Below, piece by piece: positions 49,143 to 57,600 of a DNA stretch of 64,000 nt (positions are counted from its first letter, which is position 1; every line of letters starts with the position of its first letter). The notes beneath the pieces were generated by a model. The model was not told the origin of the DNA. It saw only the letters and a list, made by a program, of their open reading frames with translations, and ran no database searches. The stretch comes from Streptomyces geranii (lineage in GTDB: Bacteria; Actinomycetota; Actinomycetes; Streptomycetales; Streptomycetaceae), in assembly GCF_002954775.1 (NCBI RefSeq), contig NZ_PJME01000008.1, positions 186,001 through 250,000 on the forward strand, written 5' to 3'. A program made the translations under genes and the position numbers.

Positions 49143-50548
49143 TGCCTCGCCGTAGCACAAACGGTGAAGGCACGGTCTACCGCCGCAAGAGCGGCCGGTA
49201 TGTCGGCTCCGCTTGGGTACTGACTACGAGCGGCGAGAGAAAAAGACGCTACGTCTACGGCGCTACTCGCGCGGAGGCCCGCGCAAATCTCAATGAACTC
49301 CTAGCCAACCATAACCAGGGGATTCCATCTCCAGACGCCGCATGGCGTCTGGAGGATTACCTTGACGCTTGGCTGGAGTCCGTAGTCAAGCCAACCATGC
49401 GGCCCAAGACTTATGAGCAGTACGAACTAATCGTGCGGCTCCACCTTAAGCCTGGGCTCGGGCAGAACTACCTAAAGAATCTGGGCGTGATGACCGTCCA
49501 GACTTTTTTGAATCAGCAGCATGAGAACGGCGCTTCTGTACGCCGAGTCCAGATGATTCGAACAGTACTTAGCTCTGCTCTCACCCGAGCCATGCGCGAA
49601 GAACTCATCACCCGCAACGTGGCGCGTCTTGTTGTCTTGCCGAAATGGCGGCGACGCAAGGTCGACCCGTGGACGGTCGAGGAAGCTACTCGATTCCTTG
49701 CAGTTGCTCGCGGGCATCGGTTATACGCGGCTTTCGTACTCGCGCTGTACTACGGAATGCGCCGAGGAGAGATCCTTGGGTTGCGCTGGCAGGACATTGA
49801 CTTCCAGCGAGGAACCTTCAACGTAGAACAGCAGCTTCAGCGAGTCGGCACCGAGTTGCTGATTGGGCCAGTGAAGACAGATACCAGCCGTCGAGGTCTC
49901 CCGCTCGTAGAAGAGCTGGTTCAAGCGCTCCGCGGAATCGAGCGTAAACCATCCGATCATGACCTCGTCTTCACGAGTACCGTTGGCACACCACTTGAGC
50001 CGCGCAACTTTGTGCGGTTGTTCTGGCGACTTCGTGAGCAGGCCGGCTTGCGCGAGATCGTGTTCCACTACCTTCGCCACACACAGGCCACCATGTTGGA
50101 GCACTTTGGTGTGCCGGTCAGAACTGCGCAGATCATCCTGGGCCACTCCAGCCCATCCGTAACTCAGCAGGTCTACCAGCACGGAAACATGGAGCTAAAA
50201 CAGAAGGCCATAGAGAGCCTGCAAGACGCCCTACGTCCAAGCACAACGGCTCCGACTGAAGAGTCGGAGCCGTCTAAGGATGGGGCTGACAGCAGTCGTA
50301 GCTGTCAAAATAGCTGTCAAAGTCTATTTGCAAGAATTTTTTCCATGAAAAAACACCGACAGGTAGCGATTTATCGGTGTTTTTTCATGGAGGGCCAGCT
50401 GGGACTTGAACCCAGGACACCCTGCTTAAAAGCTCAATCCGCCATCTCCTTGAAGGACCAGATAACAGAGGCCCGCGTGTTCGCGGATAGACGCACAAGG
50501 TCTTGGATGGTCGGGATCGTTGCTGTCAACTTAGCTGTCAAATGCTAA
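49142..50548 (+). CDS. Second (tyrosine) integrase in element 2
   Basis: 468 residues from GTG 49142. AP2-like arm-binding domain, core-binding domain, then catalytic R (Y-G-M-R-R-G-E-I-L), H-Y-L-R-H-T and L-G-H-S-S-P-S-V-T-Q-Q-V-Y. The last 100 residues are encoded across attP, including a terminator hairpin and a tRNA-like piece. This part is unlike other integrases, so the functional protein probably ends its conserved fold at about residue 365. Confidence 0.92.
   Translation: MPRRSTNGEGTVYRRKSGRYVGSAWVLTTSGERKRRYVYGATRAEARANLNELLANHNQGIPSPDAAWRLEDYLDAWLESVVKPTMRPKTYEQYELIVRLHLKPGLGQNYLKNLGVMTVQTFLNQQHENGASVRRVQMIRTVLSSALTRAMREELITRNVARLVVLPKWRRRKVDPWTVEEATRFLAVARGHRLYAAFVLALYYGMRRGEILGLRWQDIDFQRGTFNVEQQLQRVGTELLIGPVKTDTSRRGLPLVEELVQALRGIERKPSDHDLVFTSTVGTPLEPRNFVRLFWRLREQAGLREIVFHYLRHTQATMLEHFGVPVRTAQIILGHSSPSVTQQVYQHGNMELKQKAIESLQDALRPSTTAPTEESEPSKDGADSSRSCQNSCQSLFARIFSMKKHRQVAIYRCFFMEGQLGLEPRTPCLKAQSAISLKDQITEARVFADRRTRSWMVGIVAVNLAVKC
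50299..50542. promoter_or_regulatory. Candidate attP of the tyrosine integrase
   Basis: Tandem arm sites TAGCTGTCAAA at 50299 and 50311 on one side, and TTGCTGTCAAC at 50520 plus TAGCTGTCAAA at 50532 on the other. Between them, 50391-50440 reads on the minus strand as a tRNA 3' half (T arm CTGGG-TTCAAGT-CCCAG, then CTGGCCC). Only one copy of this core is seen, so this site is not currently used as an att junction within the window. Confidence 0.7.
50343..50390. terminator. Bidirectional terminator inside attP
   Basis: A perfect 17-bp inverted repeat CCATGAAAAAACACCGA / TCGGTGTTTTTTCATGG with a 14-nt loop; the A6/T6 runs suit either strand. Confidence 0.75.
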
Positions 50549-50631
50549 GAGTTTACCTCTCTGGGTAGCCAACTCACGGATTTCTACTTTCAGCAAAAAA
50601 CAAACCCAGCCAAGTTTGGATCCTTTCTTCG

Positions 50632-51048
50632 CTATTTTTTGATCAGGGCAACTATGACAGCGGCGGCAGCTATGATTGTAGGTATCCAGAACGTCAGGCT
50701 CTTCCAGCCTTTATCCCTCATTTTTGCTTCGATGCGGCCGTCAACGTATAGATTGAGCTTCTGCTGCGCGTCGCTATTGCTGAATTGCGCAAGCCCAATT
50801 TCCTGAACTTTCGTCTGGAACGCCTCGTGCCTGTTACTAGAATATGCGTTGTCGAGCTCTTCCTTCAAAGAATCGCGGACCTTATTTCTAAAGTCGGTGC
50901 TGTCTGTGCGTTCATCAATTATTTTGATAATGCGCTCTCTGAAGTGTTCGTTATCTACAAAGTCCTGAATCTTCTGCTGGATTGCAGCATCACTGTGGGA
51001 AGCTTGAGAGATGGTTCGAGAGTGCGGAACACTTTGCTCTTCTGGCAT
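50632..51048 (-). CDS. C-terminally membrane-anchored coiled-coil protein
   Basis: 138 residues. Long helices (I-Q-Q-K-I-Q-D-F-V-D-N-E-H-F, K-V-R-D-S-L-K-E-E-L-D-N) are followed by one C-terminal membrane helix (F-W-I-P-T-I-I-A-A-A-A-V-I-V-A-L-I) and K-K. AT-rich, unlike the host. It begins 3 bp after the ribbon-helix-helix gene, so they are one unit. Confidence 0.72.
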   Translation of the reverse strand: MPEEQSVPHSRTISQASHSDAAIQQKIQDFVDNEHFRERIIKIIDERTDSTDFRNKVRDSLKEELDNAYSSNRHEAFQTKVQEIGLAQFSNSDAQQKLNLYVDGRIEAKMRDKGWKSLTFWIPTIIAAAAVIVALIKK

Positions 51049-51051
51049 AAA

Positions 51052-51258
51052 TTAAGACTCGCTGGTTGGCGGTTTCGACTCTTTAAGTTTTTGAACCACC
51101 CCTATGGCAATCTTTACCACTTCCGTAAGATCTTCCGTCTCAAAGTATTCAGCTAAATCCTCCAACTCTTTGAGCGCCCCGTTCGTGAAGGTTACCTGAA
51201 AGGCGGCCTTCTCCTGGCCGTCGTCTTGAATCGTAGTCTTTTGTCCTTGGTGTGGCAT
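51052..51258 (-). CDS. Ribbon-helix-helix-like small regulator
   Basis: 68 residues from ATG 51258. F-Q-V-T-F-T-N-G-A-L-K-E-L-E-D-L-A-E-Y-F, then D-L-T-E-V-V-K-I-A-I-G-V-V-Q-K-L, is the strand-helix-helix pattern of RHH proteins. It probably controls its own promoter. The longer frame to 51414 is upstream DNA. Confidence 0.68.
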   Translation of the reverse strand: MPHQGQKTTIQDDGQEKAAFQVTFTNGALKELEDLAEYFETEDLTEVVKIAIGVVQKLKESKPPTSES

Positions 51259-51270
51259 AATGCTTTTAGT

Positions 51271-51306
51271 ATATAGCAAATCTGCAGAATGAAAAAGAAA
51301 TCTGCA
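51271..51306 (-). promoter_or_regulatory. Promoter with direct repeats, probably leaderless
   Basis: On the minus strand TATACT (51276-51271 region) lies only about 12 bp before ATG 51258, too close for a normal leader. Two AAATCTGCA repeats (51278-51286 and 51298-51306, plus-strand reading) are 20 bp apart over the promoter. Confidence 0.55.
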
Positions 51307-51423
51307 ATCACCCGTTTGATTTCTGCATCTTTGATATCGATTTCGCGACGACCGAAGAAAAAGAGTGCCCCGCGATTCAGTACGGGACACTCTCGGCAAT
51401 GCTAATCGGTGCAAGCGGCAATC

Positions 51424-52038
51424 TTAAGTCACATCTTTCACCCTCCTCGCCACCGACGCCGTGACCGTGGTGTCCATCAGCCTCTCGTAGAGCGACATGC
51501 GCGCCTGCTGCTCAACAGGCCCTCGTCGTGCACGGAGGTCGCTGGGTAGAAGCAGTGGTCGGTGCCACTCGCCAGAGGGTTGCTCCACCGGAGCATCGAG
51601 GGGGAGTTCTGCCCAGACGATCTTCCCGCCTGCCCTGGGACGGTAGACACCCCAGCACTCAGTCAGCGCCTCGACCAGAACCAACCCGCGCCCACTCTCA
51701 GCTTGGAGGTCAGGGTTCTTCCGCGCAGGTGCATCATCTGTTCTGTCCCAGACCTCGATGTAGAGGCCGGCTCCGAGGGCTCGCATCTGAATTCCGATGA
51801 CGTGCTCCGGCTTGATGTGCCAGGGCTTTACGTCCGGGTCGATGATGCCGCTGGCCTTCACGGCATTGGTGACGAGCTCGCTCATGATGAGCGTCGCGGT
51901 CTCGATCTGCTCCTTGTAGCCCCAGTTGGTCAGGTGGTGCGTGACGAACAACCGGGAGCAGCCGACAACGGTAGGTACGGCAACCAACCGGAGAGAGGCG
52001 TTCAGCAGTGGAATCGGGTGAACCGTGTCAGCGCTCAT
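51424..52038 (-). CDS. HATPase_c_2 ATP-binding protein
   Basis: 204 residues. N box S-E-L-V-T-N-A-V-K-A, G1 V-W-D-R-T-D-D-A-P and G2 S-G-R-G-L-V-L-V. An extra C-terminal segment of about 55 residues is unusual. It overlaps the resolvase-like gene by ATGA. High-GC codon use here is host-like, so this block was probably acquired from a Streptomyces. Confidence 0.85.
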   Translation of the reverse strand: MSADTVHPIPLLNASLRLVAVPTVVGCSRLFVTHHLTNWGYKEQIETATLIMSELVTNAVKASGIIDPDVKPWHIKPEHVIGIQMRALGAGLYIEVWDRTDDAPARKNPDLQAESGRGLVLVEALTECWGVYRPRAGGKIVWAELPLDAPVEQPSGEWHRPLLLPSDLRARRGPVEQQARMSLYERLMDTTVTASVARRVKDVT

Positions 52039-52382
52039 GACGCGGTACTCCTCTGCTGCACGGCGGCACCCTGCACCACCCAGAGACGAGCGCCAATCTC
52101 GCGCTCGATGTGGTCGCGCATGGCTGCTTGCAGACCAGGGAGACGAGCGAAGTGCCAGAGGCTGGGCACGATGACGTGCTTGACGTCGGTGGTCTTGAGA
52201 GCGTCAACCAGAGCGAAGAACGCTGACTCCTCGTCGACGCGGAGCCGTTCGATGAACAGCCGCTCCAGCGTGAAGCCCTCTCGCCTGGCGTGTGCTGCCA
52301 ACTCCAGTTTGATTGCCTGGTTTTCGTCCTTGTCCTCTTCGTGTACGAGCTGCCGCATGTAACCGAACATGACGGGGGTCAT
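52035..52382 (-). CDS. Resolvase-like protein without the catalytic serine
   Basis: 115 residues from ATG 52382 (GGAGGAACGG). F-G-Y-M-R-Q-L-V-H then E-G-F-T-L-E-R-L-F-I-E and V-K-H-V-I-V-P-S-L-W-H-F-A-R-L follow the N-terminal resolvase fold. The catalytic Ser position is Q-L and the R-L-x-R motif is lost. It is likely a regulator rather than a recombinase. Frame extension to 52502 is not needed. Confidence 0.72.
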   Translation of the reverse strand: MTPVMFGYMRQLVHEEDKDENQAIKLELAAHARREGFTLERLFIERLRVDEESAFFALVDALKTTDVKHVIVPSLWHFARLPGLQAAMRDHIEREIGARLWVVQGAAVQQRSTAS

Positions 52383-52604
52383 CCGTTCCTCCGGGGGGTT
52401 GGAACGGTTGACGGGCAGTGGCACGGGGCTCCGACTGCCCGTCAACCTACCCGCCAGAGAAGCGGTTTGACCTGGGCAAACACCACAGCAAACGTGCCGC
52501 ACGAATGACGCATCGGTGCTGCATTGGGCGGTCTGGCCTGCACAGATGGTCTACGTGCCGCTACGGTAGTAACTCGCCCCGTAACCGGAGGGATGGGCGA
52601 TGGC

Positions 52605-53756
52605 ATGAAGCGCATACGTTTCGCCGGGCGGCGCAAGGCGGCAGGCTTCACGCAAGAGAGCCTGGCCCAGTATCTAGGCGTCGAGCGGTCAACGGTAGGT
52701 CGCTGGGAGAGTGCCGAGACCGAGCCTCAAGCGTATATACGGCCAAAACTGGCGCGGGCGCTCAAGGTCGGTAGCGAAGAACTTCAGGCGCTCCTGGATG
52801 ACATCACCGTCATGGACACCAGCCCCAGTGAGCGGATGAGCTATGCCCTGGAGCATCCAGGCTCCGCTGACCTGATGGTGGTTGCCTACCTCCACGAGCG
52901 GCTGCGGCAGTTGGATGAGTCCTACGACCAAGAGTCCTCAACAAGCCTGCTTGGTACGGCCGGTCAACTGCATGGGCAGGTCTGCTTCCTCCGGGAGAAC
53001 GCCGGGAACCCTCGGGTACGCCGGGCCCTGTACGAGGTTGAGGCCGATTCGGCAACGTTCATGGGGCAGTTGGTCTGGGACGTCAGCCAGCGCCGTGACC
53101 ATGCCGCACCCCTTGGGTACTTCGAGGAAGCCGTCACTGCGGCAAGACATGCCCGAGATCCGTCTACCGAGTCGTACGCCACCCTCCGGATGAGCTTTGT
53201 TGCGCTGTACGGCGAGAAGAACGCTGCACGAGGAGTGATGCTCGCCGAGCGGGCAGTCGAGGCGGCCAGGTTGGTCAGTCCCTCGCTCACTGGTCTCAGC
53301 CTTCTACATGTGGCCGAGGGGCACGCCATGACCGGTGCTCTCAAGGAGTGTGAGGATGCACTCAGGAAGGCGGAGGCTCAGTTCGACCGCGTACATGCGG
53401 ATGACCTGGCAGCGCCGTTCTACACGCTCAATGAGTTCAACCGCCTCACCGGCTCCTGCTATCTCTTCCTCGGTCTCCCCGAGCGAGCCGAACCCATCCT
53501 GCGCACCACTTCACGGGCGCTGGCCTCCAAGAAGAAGAGCCAGGCCATCGCCCTCGGCAACCTGACCTTGGCGCTCATCCGTCAAGGGAAGCTCGACGAA
53601 GCAGCCGCGACCATGCACCGAACGATTGATGCCGTCGAGCTGACTCGTGGCGGAGGTGGTCTTAATCTGGCGTTCTCTGCCGGACGTGAGCTGCGGCAGT
53701 GGAGAGCAGAGCCGTGGGCGCAGGAGATCAACGATCGCTTGCTCGCCCTGATGTAG
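52605..53756 (+). CDS. XRE regulator with TPR-like C-terminal domain
   Basis: 383 residues from ATG 52605 (GGAGGG 13 bases upstream; ATG 52593 is also in frame). HTH_3 at residues about 5-60 (R-K-A-A-G-F-T-Q-E-S-L-A-Q-Y-L-G-V-E-R-S-T-V-G-R-W-E). The rest is helical repeats (A-E-R-A-V-E-A-A-R; A-L-R-K-A-E-A-Q-F-D) as in Rap/PlcR-like or Streptomyces peptide sensors. Divergent from the ATPase/resolvase pair and 11 bp before the 5-FCL gene. Confidence 0.87.
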   Translation: MKRIRFAGRRKAAGFTQESLAQYLGVERSTVGRWESAETEPQAYIRPKLARALKVGSEELQALLDDITVMDTSPSERMSYALEHPGSADLMVVAYLHERLRQLDESYDQESSTSLLGTAGQLHGQVCFLRENAGNPRVRRALYEVEADSATFMGQLVWDVSQRRDHAAPLGYFEEAVTAARHARDPSTESYATLRMSFVALYGEKNAARGVMLAERAVEAARLVSPSLTGLSLLHVAEGHAMTGALKECEDALRKAEAQFDRVHADDLAAPFYTLNEFNRLTGSCYLFLGLPERAEPILRTTSRALASKKKSQAIALGNLTLALIRQGKLDEAAATMHRTIDAVELTRGGGGLNLAFSAGRELRQWRAEPWAQEINDRLLALM

Positions 53757-53767
53757 ACAGGTGGGGC

Positions 53768-54496
53768 GTGAAAGAGATCGACCAGGCCAAGCAGGCCGTA
53801 CGTGAGCGGGTATGGCGTCGACTGATCGACGGCGGCGGTGCTCCGGAAGACTCTTACGGCAAGATCCCAGGCTTCTACGGTGCAGAGGCGACCGCAGAAC
53901 GACTTGCCGGTCTGGATGAGTGGCAGCAGGCATCAACCGTCAAGGCCAACCCGGATTGGGCACAGCTTCCTGTACGCATCCGCGCCTTGAAGGATGGGAA
54001 GCGCGTCTACATGGCTGTGCCGAGGATGGCCAGTCCCAAGCCGTTCTACCTGCTCGACCCCGAGACGCTGACCATCTCGCCAGAGGAGGCGGCCGAGAAG
54101 AAGGGTGCGGCTCAGGTTGCCACTCAAGTTGGCGCAGATGAGGTGCGACCTATCGACATCGTGGTCTGCGGCAGTGTCGCGGTGAACCGCTCTGGTGTCC
54201 GGATCGGTAAAGGTGCTGGGTACTCCGACCTTGAAGTCGCGCTTCTCATTGAAGCCGGCCTGATCACCGAGAAGACGGTGATCGTCGCGCCGGTGCATCA
54301 GCTTCAGGTCATCGAGGACGAGATCCCGGAGACGATGCACGATTTCTCCGTGGACTACATCGTCACCCCCGACGAGGTGATCCCCTGCCCCAACCCCCGG
54401 CGACCGAGCGGTCTGGTCTGGGAGGACCTCACCGCCGAGAAGATCGCGGCCATCCCGGTTCTGGCTGCGCTTGCCGCAACTGGACGAACCAAATGA
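53768..54496 (+). CDS. 5-formyltetrahydrofolate cyclo-ligase-family protein
   Basis: 242 residues from GTG 53768. K-I-P-G-F-Y-G-A-E-A-T-A-E-R-L, V-K-A-N-P-D-W-A-Q-L-P-V-R, Y-M-A-V-P-R-M-A and the G-x-G-x-G-Y-x-D-L-E loop (G-K-G-A-G-Y-S-D-L-E) match the 5-FCL (MTHFS) fold. It would convert 5-formyl-THF to methenyl-THF, but this divergent branch has no proven folate activity. It follows an XRE-TPR gene, an arrangement I recall in other actinobacteria. Confidence 0.85.
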   Translation: MKEIDQAKQAVRERVWRRLIDGGGAPEDSYGKIPGFYGAEATAERLAGLDEWQQASTVKANPDWAQLPVRIRALKDGKRVYMAVPRMASPKPFYLLDPETLTISPEEAAEKKGAAQVATQVGADEVRPIDIVVCGSVAVNRSGVRIGKGAGYSDLEVALLIEAGLITEKTVIVAPVHQLQVIEDEIPETMHDFSVDYIVTPDEVIPCPNPRRPSGLVWEDLTAEKIAAIPVLAALAATGRTK

Positions 54497-54580
54497 TCCG
54501 CTACTTAGCGTGGCAACAAAACGACAATAAGTAGTAGAATGGTGGCAAGGGAAGTGGGGGCCGGTATGTGGCTCCCACAC

Positions 54581-54608
54581 TTGCTAATGAATAACATTGC
54601 GGATAATT
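54581..54608 (+). promoter_or_regulatory. Promoter candidate and hairpin for the giant STAND gene
   Basis: TTGCTA (54581-54586) and ATAATT (54603-54608) are spaced 16 bp, with CGGAGGG before the ATG. Just upstream a hairpin AGTGGGGGCC/GGCTCCCACACT (about 54552-54582) could terminate the previous operon or shield this promoter. Confidence 0.5.
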
Positions 54609-54630
54609 CACATCAGAAACGGAGGGTTTC

Positions 54631-57600
54631 ATGAGTCCTCGACCGGGAGGTGAGGCTGACAAGTTTGGCAATCGCTATGAAGGTGCCTGGACGATCCGGC
54701 ATCTTCTTTACGTGCTTCGAGGCACGGGTCAGTCTGTAACGGTCGAGGATATCGATGATTTGGGGCAGGGAGCCGAGTTCACCTATTGCCATGGCGATAC
54801 CGTAGAAGTGCACCAACTGAAGCGACAGAACGGCAGTGCAAACACTTGGACTGTCAAGTCCCTTCATAGCAAAGGGATCTGGGAGAACGTTCGTTCGCAC
54901 GTCGAAGATGGACGTCAGTTCCACTTCGTTTCCCTGTTGCCTGCCAACTCCCTCCAGGAGCTTGCCGATCGCGCAAGACGTTCAGGCAGTCATGAGAATT
55001 TTATTAACCATTGGCTAACGGAGGGGCTCAGGGACCCTTTCGATGACCTCGCCTCTTCTGAGATTTTTGAATCTTCGGAGACGGCATGGGAGATGCTGCG
55101 AGGCTTCTGGATTTCTTGGCCTGATGAGCAAGATATTGTGAATATGAACGGAGCGCTTGCCGGGCTGTTCTTGGAAGGTGCGGCCGGAAACCTGGCGGCA
55201 GTTGGCTTGGGCGACTTGGTTCAGAATGCCCTTGGCGTAACGCTTGACGTCCCAGCAATTGAGGCCCGCCTGGGCACCTATGGGCTGAGCCGGTCCCGGC
55301 TTGTTAACATCAATGGAATCGCCGAGCAGGTTAGCTCGGTTTCCAAGGGTTGGAGTTCGAGCGTTGAGCGAGAGCTCCTTCAGCCCACCATCGAACGCCC
55401 TGAAACGACCCAGCTAGTAGAGCTGGTCAATGGAGCGGATCAACTTCTCCTGTTGATGGGGCATGGAGGTGGTGGGAAGAGCGCCACGCTTCATCAGGTC
55501 TACGAATCTCTTGATGCGGATTCGGTGCCGCTTCTAGCTTTCCGGCTTGACCGTCTTGAACCCTTCTCTTCTACGACCGAACTCGGGGCAAGGATTGGCC
55601 TCGGTGTTTCGCCCGTCACCGCGCTCGCTGCGGTTGCTGGGGAGCGTCCCAGTGTCATGGTCGTGGACCAGCTGGATGCGGTGAGTCTGGCTTCAGGAAG
55701 AATGCCGAGGAACTTCGACGCCGTTGCGAGCTTGGTGCGCGAAGCGTCAGCATTTCCTGCAATGACAGTTATTCTCGCTTGCCGGAAATTTGATGTCGAG
55801 AACGACTACCGCATCCGCGAACTCGTCGATGCTAAGAATTGTGCGCATGTCGAGGTTGGGGAGCTTTCCGACGAGCAGGTCGCAGAGTCGGTTCGCGCAA
55901 TGGGGTTGGACGCGAACGCTCTAACTGACCATCAAAAGAAACTGCTGTGCTCTCCGCTGAATCTTGTACTGTTGAAGAGCATCGCCGGCGACGAAGACGC
56001 CATGGCATTTCAAACCTCGAAGAATCTCTTCGACGCCTTCTGGCAGCGCAAGCTGACGGACTGCCGTCAGAGGCGTGATGCAGTTCGCTTTAACAAGGTC
56101 ATCTCGACCCTTGCTGAGGCCATCAGTTCGAGACAGCGACTCTCTGTCCCGATTACTGCTCTTGACGCCGATGATCTGGCTGATGATGCGGGAGTCCTGG
56201 TTTCAGAGCATGTACTTGTTCGTGATGGCCAGCAGATCGCGTTCTTCCATGAAAGCTTCTTTGACTACGCCTTTGCCCGCGGTTGGATCGAGCGCGGTGA
56301 GTCACTCGTAACGTTCTTGTTGGGCGGAGAACAAGAACTCTTCCGTCGGGCACAAGTTCGCCAGATCATGAACCATCTACGAGAACTTGAGCCAGACCGC
56401 TTTGCTGTCGAGGTGGAGGCTCTACTAACAAGTTCTGAGATTCGGTTTCACATCAAGGATGTGGCTCTCAAAATTATTGGCTCCTTGTCGAACCCATCGG
56501 CCCGTGAGTGGGAGATGGTGGCAAGTGTCCAGGATTCGGATCCGACTTTTGATGAGCGTTTGTGGCGCTCTCTCCAAACCGCAGGATGGTTTGGGCGCCT
56601 TGATGCTGAAGGCGTAATCGAAGAGTGGCTGGCTGGGCCTGACGAAGCAGCCCAAGGGCGAGCCATTGACATTATGGTTGGCGCCGCGAAAACCAACCCC
56701 GATCGTCTAGCAGTAATCCTTGATGCAGACAAAGCAGCACCTGAGCATCCGCAGCGTCTTCTTTGGGTGACCCGATTCTCTGACCTATACCGTAGTCGCC
56801 CGCTATTTGAACTGCTTCTCGATGCAGTGAGGAGCGGTCACTATGCAGCAAGGACGGATGAGCTGTGGCTATCAGCTCACGACCTCGGCAAACATGAGCC
56901 AGGGTGGGTAGTGGAGTTGTTGGCCGCTCACCTTGTCGATCGACCTGATGCAATGGCCGTGGATGACAACGGAAAAGTTGAGACGCTACTTGACCGTGAC
57001 TACTCCGTAATCCGGCTAGTGCAGATCGCGGCAGTTGGCGCACCCGAAATTTTCTGTGAACGTCTAATCCCGTACATGCTGCAAGTAATGGCTGCGACAG
57101 CTTATGAGAACGGCGAGGACCGTCCCGCTAGAGATCGACATTTCTCCCAACGTCATCCAGGAACAAGAAGCCATGAACTTGAAGATGCCCTTCTGGCAGG
57201 AGCTGCTACAGCGCTTCGCCTCATTGTCGAGAGGGATGCCGCGTCGGCCCGGACCATCCTTGAAAACCTCGCCTCAGACTCTCACGACACGGCGCAGTGG
57301 CTTCTCTATGAAGCATTGAGGGCGGCGGGCAGCCAATACGCAGATTGGTCAGCCGAGCTTCTACTTCAGGGAACCCGTCGACTCATTAGTGGGTACTATG
57401 CGGCAAATGCTGTATGGAAAACACGGGAACTAATCCAGAGCACGAGTCAGTTCATGTCGGACGAGGCATTTTCGAGACTCGAAGCGGCGATCCTAGCGGT
57501 TCGGTTTCCATGGGAGTCTAAGCCGACGGGCTGGTATCCCTTCAATCTGCTTTCAGCGATGCAAGAAGATCGACTATCTGAGCAAGGGCGCCGTAGACTC

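Noticed and set aside
50391-50440. Complete tRNA gene in element 2
   Set aside because: Only the T arm, acceptor 3' strand and part of the anticodon arm are present; it fits attP instead.
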